Shown here piece after piece: positions 1-8,127 of a stretch of DNA of 43,930 nt (the stretch's first letter is position 1; each line of letters begins with the position of its first letter). The notes beneath the pieces are model-generated. The model was given only the letters and a program-made list of their open reading frames with translations. It was not told where the DNA came from and searched no databases. Source of the DNA: an uncultured Prevotella sp. GTDB taxonomy: Bacteria; Bacteroidota; Bacteroidia; Bacteroidales; Bacteroidaceae. The stretch is taken from assembly GCA_944320235.1 (NCBI GenBank), contig CALUGQ010000025.1:1-43930 (forward strand), written 5' to 3'. Made by a program: the position numbers and the translations under genes.

Positions 1-404
1 GTCGCTTCATATTATACAGCTATGGTAAAGCGGCGGGGGGCAGAATGACTTAATTGGTTGAAAAAACATTTGTGATATGGAAGCAAAAATGTTAAAGCGC
101 ATTGCGCCTTGCTCTTCTCGTCACATAACAACGGCAGGCCATTGTTGCTGAGTTTTTACTCCGGAATGCTGCCGCTAAACCTAAAGAATACTGTAAACAA
201 CGCCTAAGAACGTCCTAAAAATGTTTGCAAAGCGTGGTGATTCAAGTTCGGAGAGGTATCAGTCAGCCATCATGCGATTGTCATGGGGGTAGCGTAAGGA
301 ACGCCTTGTTCATTTACAATTTAGCTATTTAAAGTTTACGATTTGGCTGTGTTGTAAATGGGATTAACCGCCGTAAATAATACTTTGTAAATCGTAAATC
401 CATC
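1..404 (+). promoter_or_regulatory. Leader of the polysaccharide locus with interleaved inverted repeats
   Basis: No gene is visible here. The last 100 bases hold two perfect inverted repeats: CATTTACAA at 311-319 with TTGTAAATG at 352-360, and TTTACGATTT at 335-344 with AAATCGTAAA at 389-398. They interleave, so the two stems cannot form together, and GTAAAT-like words recur throughout. Bacteroides capsule loci often have regulated or invertible promoters just upstream of upxY, but the arms here are too short to claim an invertible segment. I could not place a clean TTTG/TAnnTTTG promoter. Confidence 0.4.
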
Positions 405-1910
405 ATGTTGCCCGACAAACTCAACAGTGTTGATTATCATTGGTTTCTCGTCTGCACCAAACCCGGACATGAACCGGAACTGTGCGCACTTATCGAGCGC
501 GAAAAGGGCAAGATACGGAATATATTAGAAGTCTATTGTCCTACGCATACCAAGGTCTATGTGCGTCGTGGCGACAACAAGCAGCGGCTGCCCTTTTTCG
601 ACGGCTATGTGTTCGTGCTTGCCACCCAAGGTGCGTTGGCTGAGTTTCTCCGTGACAACGATTCCGACGCTTATATCTGGTACAACCGCAAGCGCACGCC
701 GGACGAAAAAGCCGTCGCTTGCACCATACCCGAATCCCAGATTCGTGCTTTCCGTGACTACAACGAGAACTATGCCGACAAGGTGATTGTGCTGGAACGG
801 CCTTACTCTGACTATGCGTTCAATGCGAAAACGGACGAGCCAAACGAGATAGTGCGCGTGGTTGACGGCCCGCTTGCCGGGTGTGAAGGCTACATCTGCC
901 GTTTCCACCGCAAAAAGGGGCTGGTATTCCGTGTCCAGGGCATGATGCCGGGCAGCTGGCTGACTGTCACCTACCCTAATGCTTCCGACCTTCATGTAGT
1001 CCGCCTTCACAATGCCGAGGGCGACCGTTTGTCCATCGGTACGGAGAAAGGACGCGCCGCTGACCTGCTTGCCGGCATCCTGCAAGGCTGTGGTTACGGG
1101 GAGCGCACACAGCCCATGCTGTATGAGCTGATGGAGCGTCTTGCTGCCGACCTGTCGTTAGAGGCTCTTTGCAAGCATCTTCAGAAGCAAGGAGAGAAAG
1201 AACTCAGTTGTCATCTTGCCAGACTGACCGCCCAAGAAGCCGAACTCCTGATAAACCTTGCCCGCTACGAGCATGACGCGCCCGGATATGTGAGGGAAAA
1301 CTGGCCACGGATTACCCTCCGCCCGTTCCTTACGCCTACGTCGGGAATAGCCATGGAAAAAGAAAAAGGTGAAGTTGAGTTGCGACATAAGGATTACACG
1401 GAAATCATCCACAGGGTGGACATTACCGAAGAGACCTACTACCCCAGCAGACAGGAGGACGGAAAAGTCACCACTACGTATTATGCACATGTCGGGATGA
1501 GGGAAGATAAGGGAAACCTCGTTTTATTCGCCAACTGGGACGGTTTTCTCCACGGATATTTCCTCACGGCAGGGAAAGCCAACGAGAAGTTGGTTTCCGG
1601 TAAGGTGCAGAAAGTGCGTAACGAGATAACCCTTACGGAGAGGGAAAAACTCATTGATTCTTTTCGCAATTACGCGCCTACTTTATATAAGGTATTGACG
1701 GATGCGGATTCTGCCGTAAAAGCCGTGCGGAATTACAGGGTCGGCGAAGAGTTGCTGAACGTATTTGCCATCCAATCGTCAGCGCAAGGGAAAGAGGCTG
1801 CAAAGGACAAATTGATTAAAACCTGTGTCCGCATCTGCACGGAAATCAATACCACCAACCATCTTGCCGTATGGCGCAGATACCTGCGGACGGTATGGCT
1901 GCACAATTAA
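405..1910 (+). CDS. NusG/UpxY-like transcription antiterminator, extended form
   Basis: Predicted antitermination factor for the downstream polysaccharide genes. The N-terminus has the NusG NGN signature (HWFLVCTKPGHE, about residues 12-23; the FFDGYVFV strand about 64-71). A KOW-like stretch follows near residues 148-178 (VRVVDGPLAGCEGYIC). UpxY and RfaH-type proteins usually have about 160-190 residues. This one has 501, so some 320 residues of unrecognised sequence follow the KOW domain. It is the first gene of the locus, as in Bacteroides capsule clusters where UpxY is thought to stop premature termination in long operons. Start is the ATG at 405; there is no clear Shine-Dalgarno sequence, which is normal in Bacteroidota. 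The TAA stop coincides with the edge of a palindromic element. The fold assignment is good; the role of the C-terminal part is unknown. Confidence 0.8.
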   Translation: MLPDKLNSVDYHWFLVCTKPGHEPELCALIEREKGKIRNILEVYCPTHTKVYVRRGDNKQRLPFFDGYVFVLATQGALAEFLRDNDSDAYIWYNRKRTPDEKAVACTIPESQIRAFRDYNENYADKVIVLERPYSDYAFNAKTDEPNEIVRVVDGPLAGCEGYICRFHRKKGLVFRVQGMMPGSWLTVTYPNASDLHVVRLHNAEGDRLSIGTEKGRAADLLAGILQGCGYGERTQPMLYELMERLAADLSLEALCKHLQKQGEKELSCHLARLTAQEAELLINLARYEHDAPGYVRENWPRITLRPFLTPTSGIAMEKEKGEVELRHKDYTEIIHRVDITEETYYPSRQEDGKVTTTYYAHVGMREDKGNLVLFANWDGFLHGYFLTAGKANEKLVSGKVQKVRNEITLTEREKLIDSFRNYAPTLYKVLTDADSAVKAVRNYRVGEELLNVFAIQSSAQGKEAAKDKLIKTCVRICTEINTTNHLAVWRRYLRTVWLHN

Positions 1911-2086
1911 GAAGCTGTTTTGATTTTATAAACTGCCGAATTGAGATGTATTTTCGAGGCATATTTGCCTGGTTGCCGAGGAGCATAGCGGGCTATGTGA
2001 CGAAGCAACCTGGCGAATATGACCGGAAAGACACTCAAGACGGCAGTGGTAAAAGACAGCTTCTATAAAATCAAAACAGCTTCTAA
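1908..2086. mobile_element. MITE-like palindromic element with TAA target duplication
   Basis: A near-complete 175-bp palindrome. The outer arms are a perfect 21-bp inverted repeat (1910-1930 with 2064-2084, starting AGAAGCTGTTTTGATT). Inner complementary blocks follow, for example ACTGCCG at 1932-1938 with CGGCAGT at 2041-2047. The centre is CATAGC (1984-1989) with GCTATG (1992-1997). TAA flanks both ends (1908-1910 and 2084-2086), compatible with a 3-bp target duplication of the TNA kind seen with some IS5-group elements. The right arm carries a roughly 13-nt insertion that repeats ACAGCTTCT. No transposase is present. The left TAA is the stop codon of the NusG-like gene. Confidence 0.6.
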
Positions 2087-2166
2087 GAATGATGAATACC
2101 GGCCTTCACGCCATACTCTTGCAAATATGCAACTAAAAAACAGCCGCAGTTTCCTTGATTTTCTGT

Positions 2167-2330
2167 ATGTGCCTTTCCGCATCATAAAACGGCCCGTATT
2201 GCACTGTAGTACGACCTGTTTGGGCCTACAAAACGGCCTGTGGCGCAAGGCGAGGCGCCCCGTTTCGTAACCCATTGAACATCAAGCGTTTGGCAAAGGC
2301 AGTCCTTATGGTCTCCTTAACACAAAAATG
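2167..2330 (+). repeat. 22-bp phased repeat array, locus 1, with conserved tail
   Basis: Core copies related to ACGGCCTGTTTC start at 2189, 2211, 2233 and 2255 (ACGGCCCGTATT, ACGACCTGTTTG, ACGGCCTGTGGC, GCGCCCCGTTTC), exactly 22 bp apart. A decayed in-phase unit at 2167 shares CCTTTCCGCATCA with locus 4. The tail contains TTGAACATCAA and ends with CTTAACACAAAAATG at 2316-2330, matching locus 2. The element lies directly upstream of the next coding region. Confidence 0.7.
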
Positions 2331-2393
2331 TTAATGGCGGCACGTGCTTGTTGTCAGGCTCGAAACGTTTGGGCTGTTTGCGGATATTCATGT

Positions 2394-3515
2394 ATGCTCA
2401 CACTTACCGAATTCACATCCGAATGGAAACGCCTTCACCATCCGTCAATGAGCGTGGACGATGACGTGGCTTTCTTTTATGGGGTTTACGTCAGATTGCA
2501 TCATCTTACGGAGATGAATGCACACGATTTCGACGAACAACTTATCCTTTCCCTGCTTGTCTATACAGAGAATGCCATCGCCGTCGGTATTGACGGCGTT
2601 TACCAATACAGGTACCGCTGCGTGGGCGATGTGGTATTCAACTGGTGCGACAGCCTGTACATGGGCGCAGATGCCACCTCACAGGTTGACAGGCTCGTGA
2701 CAGAAGCCGTGGCCAAGGCTCCAGGCAGTGCGCTCAGGCAATGGATGGCCGTAAGCGTGCTTTCAGGTGATTTCCTGCGCCTGGGCGTGATGCTGACTTG
2801 GTTCGCACGTGAAGACAGAATCCTGCGGCAAGTCTTGCCTGACCTGCGCTTCCGCAAGGCAATGTTCATGCGGCTCGCCGGAAATGAACATACAGCACAG
2901 CAGATGCTGTGGGCAGACGTGGCCTTCAACTGGCGCGACAAGCGCGGTGATTCCTTGGCGGATACCATAGCCAAACAGTTCCGTTATGAAACTTCTTTTG
3001 TGGAAGCGGAGGAAAAGGCTTTGCTGAAGGAAGCGGCAGAAATACTCGATGCTATCCGTACCGAACGGCTGGACACATATACAGTCATCGAGAAAAAAGA
3101 CAAACGCACGTTCACATTGCGCCACAGCGACGGCCGTGTGTTCAGCGACGTGACTTTTCCTACACCCGCTCAAGAGAATGCGCAAGGCCGTTGTCTTGCC
3201 GCCCAGCTCGTCACTTACAATAACAAAACGTACATAAACGGCCCGATTGCCAGGCTTACAGATAAAGCCATGCACGTATGGAACGGTGAAACCGTTTGGA
3301 ACGACATCGTGAAGAAAGAACAGGATGCAGCCAAGCTCACATACTTCACCACCACGTTTGGCAAGCGGCTAAGCCTTTACGAAGACCTTTATACAGTACC
3401 AGAGGACCCCGAAGAAGCCTATTATGCCGACATGGGCATCTATCTCGACGAACCGAACATCTTTGATTTCTTAAGCGGTCGGCCGAACGGCAAGGTAATC
3501 AATTCCGGCGGCTGA
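2394..3515 (+). CDS. Protein of unknown function in the polysaccharide locus
   Basis: I do not recognise this 373-residue protein. It is soluble, with no signal peptide or membrane segment, and mostly helical in appearance, with several W/F-rich stretches (VVFNWCDSLYMG, WADVAFNWRDK) and an acidic C-terminal third. The start is set at ATG 2394 (MLTLTEFTSEWK). The upstream in-frame ATG at 2328 lies inside the repeat tail and the residues between the two look non-coding. It is 20 bp upstream of the truncated recombinase and probably co-transcribed with it. Its position between an UpxY-like factor and a recombinase suggests a regulatory or mobile-DNA link, but that is inference only. Confidence 0.6.
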   Translation: MLTLTEFTSEWKRLHHPSMSVDDDVAFFYGVYVRLHHLTEMNAHDFDEQLILSLLVYTENAIAVGIDGVYQYRYRCVGDVVFNWCDSLYMGADATSQVDRLVTEAVAKAPGSALRQWMAVSVLSGDFLRLGVMLTWFAREDRILRQVLPDLRFRKAMFMRLAGNEHTAQQMLWADVAFNWRDKRGDSLADTIAKQFRYETSFVEAEEKALLKEAAEILDAIRTERLDTYTVIEKKDKRTFTLRHSDGRVFSDVTFPTPAQENAQGRCLAAQLVTYNNKTYINGPIARLTDKAMHVWNGETVWNDIVKKEQDAAKLTYFTTTFGKRLSLYEDLYTVPEDPEEAYYADMGIYLDEPNIFDFLSGRPNGKVINSGG

Positions 3516-3535
3516 CAGACAGGAAATTTGTAATA

Positions 3536-4396
3536 ATGGATAACCACAGAAAGAAGAACGTGCAGGCGATAGCCATTCCCTTCTCTCGCCCAGACGGAGC
3601 AGGAGAAGATACTGGCTTCATCGCCTACGCCAACTCCCGCGTTGAGAAACTGCAGGATGAGGGCCGTTACGACGCGGCCAACAAACTGAAAATGTATCTC
3701 AGGCGGTTCATCGCCTATCTGGGCAAAAACGAAGTGCCGTTCAAGGACTTCGACGCCCTGCTGATACGCAACTACCATACATGGCTGGAGAACCAGAAGT
3801 TGGGGCGCAATACCATTTCCCTCTATATCCGTAACCTGAAACGTGTGTACCGCCTTGCCGCTGGCGACGGCCTTGTCGCAGACTGCAACCCTTTTGAGGG
3901 AATGGACGTGAGCTACCACGTCAAGAAAGAGAGGAACGGCCTGACGCCCGACGAGGTGAAACGCCTGCGCAACCTTGACCTGAGCGGCGAGTCACAGATG
4001 ACCGTCTTCGCCCGCGACATCTTCCTGTTCACGGTCTATGCCCGTGGCATGAGGAGCGACGACATCTTCCGCCTGACATGGAACAACATTGCTGACGGCC
4101 AACTCACCTACCGTCAGCACCTCACAGGCAAGGAAATCTCCATGCCGTGGGAGCCTCCAATGCAGGAAATCGCCGACCGCTACAAACGGAAAGGTACTCC
4201 CCTCCTCTTCCCCGTCATCACGGCAAAAAGCCCACGTGAGCAATGGAGACAGTATGACGCTATCCTGCACCGCATCAATTACAGCCTGAAGAAACTGGGC
4301 GAAAAGATGGGTCTCGGTTATCCGCTCAACCTCACCGTCGCAAGGCATTCGTGGGAGAGCATGACCAAGAGCGTAAGCATAAGCGGCATCCTGTGA
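3536..4396 (+). pseudogene. Tyrosine recombinase, truncated before its catalytic C-terminus
   Basis: The N-terminal SAM-like core-binding domain is intact (about residues 25-125, with LIRNYHTWLENQKLGRNT), followed by the start of the catalytic domain. Catalytic Arg I is visible at R173 (ARGMRSDDI). The second box is VARHSW, with R270 and H271. The protein then ends ten residues later (SVSISGIL), where family members continue for about 50 residues through a GH motif to the nucleophilic Tyr. Other frames downstream do not restore that segment, so this looks like a deletion or rearrangement rather than a point mutation. Bacteroides encode related Tsr/Mpi-type recombinases near capsule loci that invert promoters. 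This copy should be unable to cleave DNA, though it could still bind it. Confidence 0.75.
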
Positions 4397-4685
4397 ATTT
4401 GACGGAGTGGCAAGGAAACGAGTTCTTTTGAATGGGAAATAATGATGGCAGCTTTCATGGCTCAGCCGTTTTGCAACGTTTACCGGTGAAAACCGTGTCG
4501 GCTGTCATCATCTTAACCATGTGAAAAACTAACGTTTTCCGATGAAAGAGTATTCATACGCCATTGAAGGTGCTTTCACCGCTTCACGAAAGCGTATTCA
4601 TCGCTCCACGAGGTGTTTTCATAAAACAGGGGCAATTTGGACGCTTAACAATGAAAACTAATAGTAAAACTTAATTCATTCCAAG
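4397..4685. other. Non-coding, decayed DNA after the recombinase, with a direct repeat
   Basis: No gene is seen. Two imperfect direct copies of a roughly 38-bp unit occur at about 4541-4579 and 4585-4621 (GAAAGAGTATTCAT and GAAAGCGTATTCAT). Each contains GAAAG and TTTC ends that could pair. A near-perfect inverted repeat (GATGGCAGC near 4444, GCTGTCATC near 4500) brackets a short segment. This may be the remains of the recombinase 3' region or of its target sites. Confidence 0.35.
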
Positions 4686-5007
4686 ATGAAACAATTAGAA
4701 GAAATGAGCCGTGAAAAGCTGATATAAGAAATCATCTCAAACTCAAAGAGTTTGGAAGAAATTGAGGCGGCTCGCAAGAATTCAGAACATAGAAGAACCG
4801 AACTTGAAAAATAGGCAGAGCAGCTTAAGAAAATAGAAGAATCAAGCAAGCAGATTGAGTCAGAAATGGCCGAGAAAATACCCAAACTGCAAGATGAAAT
4901 AGACGAGATGGAAAAGGAAAGCTCTTCGCATAGAGATGGTTGTAGTCAATCGTGACTACGGAAAACTTATGCCATTAACCATCGGTATAAGTGCTAACAA
5001 ATTATAA
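4686..5007 (+). pseudogene. Decayed coiled-coil protein gene with two in-frame stops
   Basis: From ATG 4686 the frame reads as a highly charged coiled coil (MKQLEEMSREKLI, then EIISNSKSLEEIEAARK). It is interrupted by TAA at 4725-4727 and TAG at 4812-4814, each at a codon where Gln or Lys would fit. The frame runs on to a stop at 4953-4955. A shift near 4925 leads into another protein-like stretch (IEMVVVNRDYGKLMPLT) ending at 5005-5007. The N-terminus resembles small coiled-coil proteins of insertion elements, but I cannot name the family. Neighbouring genes use TAA and TAG as normal stops, so recoding is unlikely. Confidence 0.5.
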
Positions 5008-5092
5008 ATACCAACCGAATTCTAATCGCTTGATACGGCGTATAAGCATAGGTAGCAAATATAATGAAATAAATTTGTAAAATATCGGAATA

Positions 5093-5335
5093 ATGGTAAT
5101 AAAAGTTAAAGATTTAGAGCGTAAAGATGGCGTACAAAGTGTGTCGTTCAAATTTACTGATGAAAATGGGTTAATTGCGACAGTTGTTAATTGCCATAAA
5201 AAAGAAATGATAGGGCTTGCAATTGAAGGCTACATGGGAGCCCTTGGCGAAGCGGCATATGGGTACAATGAAGGCTATCCTGCCCACTTAAACAAAATGA
5301 ATGATGGACACTGGGAATTGGAAATTAATGAGTGA
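5093..5335 (+). CDS. Small hypothetical protein, 80 aa
   Basis: I do not recognise the family. The product is a soluble alpha/beta-looking protein without signal or membrane segment, acidic towards its end (GHWELEINE). A TAAATTTG box at 5070-5077 fits the Bacteroidota -7 consensus, but it lies only 15 bp before the ATG and has no good -33 partner. The gene stands alone between decayed DNA and the flippase, 45 bp upstream of the latter, so it may be the first gene of that operon. Codon use looks like normal coding sequence. Confidence 0.5.
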   Translation: MVIKVKDLERKDGVQSVSFKFTDENGLIATVVNCHKKEMIGLAIEGYMGALGEAAYGYNEGYPAHLNKMNDGHWELEINE

Positions 5336-5380
5336 TTTTAATATAACAAAAATACTGAATTAAAGCTGTCTTTTTGTCAA

Positions 5381-6916
5381 ATGTCCCAATCTTCTGAAAA
5401 CAACAAGCGCATAGCCAAGAACACGCTGCTGCTGTATTTCCGTATGCTGCTGATGATGGCGGTGACGCTGTACACGAGCCGCGTAGTCTTGAACGCACTT
5501 GGCGTTACAGATTACGGAATTTACAACGTTGTCGGCGGTGTCGTGGCGATGTTTTCAATAATATCCGGCTCGCTTTCTGCCGCCATTTCAAGGTTCATCA
5601 CATTTGAGCTGGGACGCGGTGACAAGGACAAGCTGAAGCGTGTGTTCTCGTCGGCGGTGACAATCCAGTTCCTGCTTGCAGGCATCATAATCGTGTTGGC
5701 GGAGGCGGCAGGCGTGTGGTTCTTGAACGTCAAGATGAACATACCGGCTGAAAGAATGATTGCGGCCAACTGGGTGTTCCAGTTTTCGATAATCACGTTC
5801 GCCGTCAATCTGATAAGCGTGCCTTACAACGCCACAATCATCGCACATGAAAGAATGTCGGCATTCGCGTACATAAGTATCCTGGAGGCAATCGGTAAAC
5901 TGGTCATCGCTTTTCTCATCACTGTTTCACCCATAGACAAACTGATTTTCTACGCCATTCTGATGTGTGTCGTGACCTTGGTAATAAGGCTTACATACGG
6001 CAGCTATTGCAAGCGGCACTTTGAGGAGTGCACCTGTCATTTCTTTTTCGACAAGGACATGTTCAAGCGGATGTTCGGCTTTGCAGGCTGGAACTTCATC
6101 GGTGCAAGCTCTTCTGTACTTCGCGACCAAGGCGGCAATATAGCGATAAATCTTTTTTGCGGCCCAGCGGTCAATGCTGCGCGTGGCATAGCTTTTCAGA
6201 TTAATGCAGCAATAAACGGATTCGTCACTAATTTTATGACTGCTTTGAATCCGCAAATAACAAAATCATATGCGGCTGGTGACTGCAACTATATGATGAC
6301 TCTAATTTTTCAGGGCGCTCGACTTTCGTTTTATATGCTCTTAATTCTGGCATTGCCTGTATTAGTCAATACTCATTACATATTAAATATTTGGCTGAAT
6401 ATTGTTCCTGAGCATACGGCGTTTTTTATACGATTGGTATTGGTATTTGCAATGAGTGAATCAATATCTAATCCATTAATAACAGCCATGCTTGCCACGG
6501 GGAGAATACGAAATTATCAACTTGTAGTGGGTGGACTTCAAATGATGAATTTCCCTATTTCGTACATCCTTTTGCGCATTGGACTTTTCCCTGAAATAGT
6601 ATTTATTGTTGCAATCGTTATTTCACAATGCTGTCTTGGTGCACGTTTATTAATGCTACGTGGAATGATAGGATTATCAGTAAGAAAATATTTTAAAAAA
6701 GTATATCTGAATATTGTAACTGTAACTGTTATTGCTTCAATTATTCCTGTTTTCTTGATTGGAAAGATGCAAGAAACTTTTTTATGTTTCGTTCTTCATA
6801 GTTTTATTGCGGTTATTTGTTCTTTAATATCTATTTATTATGTCGGTTGCAACACCACAGAAAGGATATTTATCAGAAATAAAATAACGGCGTTTGTCAA
6901 AGGGAAGAGAAAATAA
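5381..6916 (+). CDS. Wzx-like polysaccharide flippase
   Basis: A 511-residue integral membrane protein of the MATE/Wzx (polysaccharide biosynthesis protein) type with about 12-14 hydrophobic segments. The N-terminus (RIAKNTLLLYFRMLLMMAV, then VTDYGIYNVVGGVV) is typical of Bacteroidota Wzx proteins. Expected role: moving lipid-linked repeat units across the inner membrane for Wzy-dependent polymerisation. Base composition changes inside the gene. The first half (to about 6130) is GC-rich like the flanking chromosome, and the second half, from about 6200, is AT-rich like the next five genes. The N-terminal and C-terminal halves may therefore have different origins. The next gene starts 26 bp downstream. 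Confidence 0.9.
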   Translation: MSQSSENNKRIAKNTLLLYFRMLLMMAVTLYTSRVVLNALGVTDYGIYNVVGGVVAMFSIISGSLSAAISRFITFELGRGDKDKLKRVFSSAVTIQFLLAGIIIVLAEAAGVWFLNVKMNIPAERMIAANWVFQFSIITFAVNLISVPYNATIIAHERMSAFAYISILEAIGKLVIAFLITVSPIDKLIFYAILMCVVTLVIRLTYGSYCKRHFEECTCHFFFDKDMFKRMFGFAGWNFIGASSSVLRDQGGNIAINLFCGPAVNAARGIAFQINAAINGFVTNFMTALNPQITKSYAAGDCNYMMTLIFQGARLSFYMLLILALPVLVNTHYILNIWLNIVPEHTAFFIRLVLVFAMSESISNPLITAMLATGRIRNYQLVVGGLQMMNFPISYILLRIGLFPEIVFIVAIVISQCCLGARLLMLRGMIGLSVRKYFKKVYLNIVTVTVIASIIPVFLIGKMQETFLCFVLHSFIAVICSLISIYYVGCNTTERIFIRNKITAFVKGKRK

Positions 6917-6942
6917 AGGCACAATATCTAAATGAATTTATT

Positions 6943-8127
6943 ATGATAAGATTGGCGGAGTATAATGTTTGTACCGGTTGTGGTGCTTGTGCTTATAAAT
7001 GTCCTAAACATTGCATATCAATGCAAGAAAATTCAATAGGAATAATATTGCCGGTCATTGATAATACCGTTTGCATAGAGTGCCACACATGCGAAAAATC
7101 ATGCCCAATACTAAATCCAATAGAGTTACATAAACCATTTAAAGCCTACGCTGCATGGTCTAATGACGTAGAAGAACGTAGAACCAGTGCTTCAGGTGGA
7201 ATAGCAACAGAAATTTATAAAGAGGCATTAGTCCAAGGGTATTATATTGCTGGTGCTGTTCAGAATTCGGATTTTTCTGTAACACTGGAATTGTCAAATG
7301 AAGAGAAGCAAATCTTCTTATTTAAGAATTCAAAATACGTATTTAGCTCTGCTTACAAGTTATTTTCGCAAATCAAGACTGCCTTATCTCTTGGTAATAA
7401 GATTGTTGTTATAGGTTTACCGTGTCAGATTGCAGCAGTAAGAAAAATATTTAGAGACAACGAATTGTTACTGTTAATTGATGTAGTTTGTCATGGAACA
7501 ACACCGTTAATTTATTTACAACAACATATTCGTAGGATAGAAAAAGAAAAGAAAGAAAAAGCTGTTAGAATGTCATTTAGAGACCCTATAGCTTATACTT
7601 ATACTTTTACTTTTACTTTATATAATCAGCATGGGCATATTTTTTATTCTATGCCAGATGGCAAAGGAGATAGTTATCAAGAAGGATATCATAGAATGAT
7701 TTCTTATAGAGAAAATTGTTATCATTGCATATTTGCTCAAAAACAACGCATCTCGGATCTGACGTTAAGTGATTATAAGGGTTTGGGGAGAATGGCACCT
7801 TGCGACTTTAACAATCTGAAAGTATCGAGTGTATTAGTAAATACAGAAAAAGGGGATGAATTTTTGAATGAACTTATTAAAAATAAAAGTATAACAGCGA
7901 ACGAACGACCTGTAGATGAGCCGATAAATGGAGACCCTCAATTGCGACATCCATCATTAAAATCTCGCAGACGAATATACTTTGAAAAAGATATTAATAA
8001 GATGCCTTTGGACTATGAAAGGACAATGTATGTCGTTGAAAGGTTGAACAATAAATGGAAGTATTATGACTTCATAGCCAAGCAGGAAAAACGAATTATC
8101 AATAAAATAAAAAAACTGTTCAAATGA
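6943..8127 (+). CDS. Ferredoxin/FrhB-like (F420 hydrogenase beta family) protein, copy 1
   Basis: The 394-residue protein begins with two [4Fe-4S] ferredoxin motifs: C10-C13-C16-C20 (CTGCGACAYKCP) and C44-C47-C50-C54. The coenzyme F420 hydrogenase/dehydrogenase beta-subunit N- and C-terminal domains follow (SGGIATEIYKEAL, GLPCQIAAVRK, SDLTLSDYKG). Such proteins recur in Bacteroidota polysaccharide loci next to pyruvyltransferase-like genes. The exact reaction is not established; a redox step on a sugar or its substituent is a reasonable guess. The 3' end overlaps the next start by 4 bp (ATGA), implying translational coupling. The gene lies in the AT-rich cassette. Confidence 0.85.
   Translation: MIRLAEYNVCTGCGACAYKCPKHCISMQENSIGIILPVIDNTVCIECHTCEKSCPILNPIELHKPFKAYAAWSNDVEERRTSASGGIATEIYKEALVQGYYIAGAVQNSDFSVTLELSNEEKQIFLFKNSKYVFSSAYKLFSQIKTALSLGNKIVVIGLPCQIAAVRKIFRDNELLLLIDVVCHGTTPLIYLQQHIRRIEKEKKEKAVRMSFRDPIAYTYTFTFTLYNQHGHIFYSMPDGKGDSYQEGYHRMISYRENCYHCIFAQKQRISDLTLSDYKGLGRMAPCDFNNLKVSSVLVNTEKGDEFLNELIKNKSITANERPVDEPINGDPQLRHPSLKSRRRIYFEKDINKMPLDYERTMYVVERLNNKWKYYDFIAKQEKRIINKIKKLFK

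Noticed and set aside
311-360. Invertible promoter upstream of the UpxY-like gene
   Set aside because: The inverted arms are only 9-10 bp and interleave; invertible capsule promoters have longer arms flanking a promoter, and no clean promoter box lies between them.
4686-4955. Stop-codon reassignment or recoding in the coiled-coil ORF
   Set aside because: TAA, TAG and TGA all end other genes in the window normally, and no recoding signal is visible. Pseudogene is the simpler reading.
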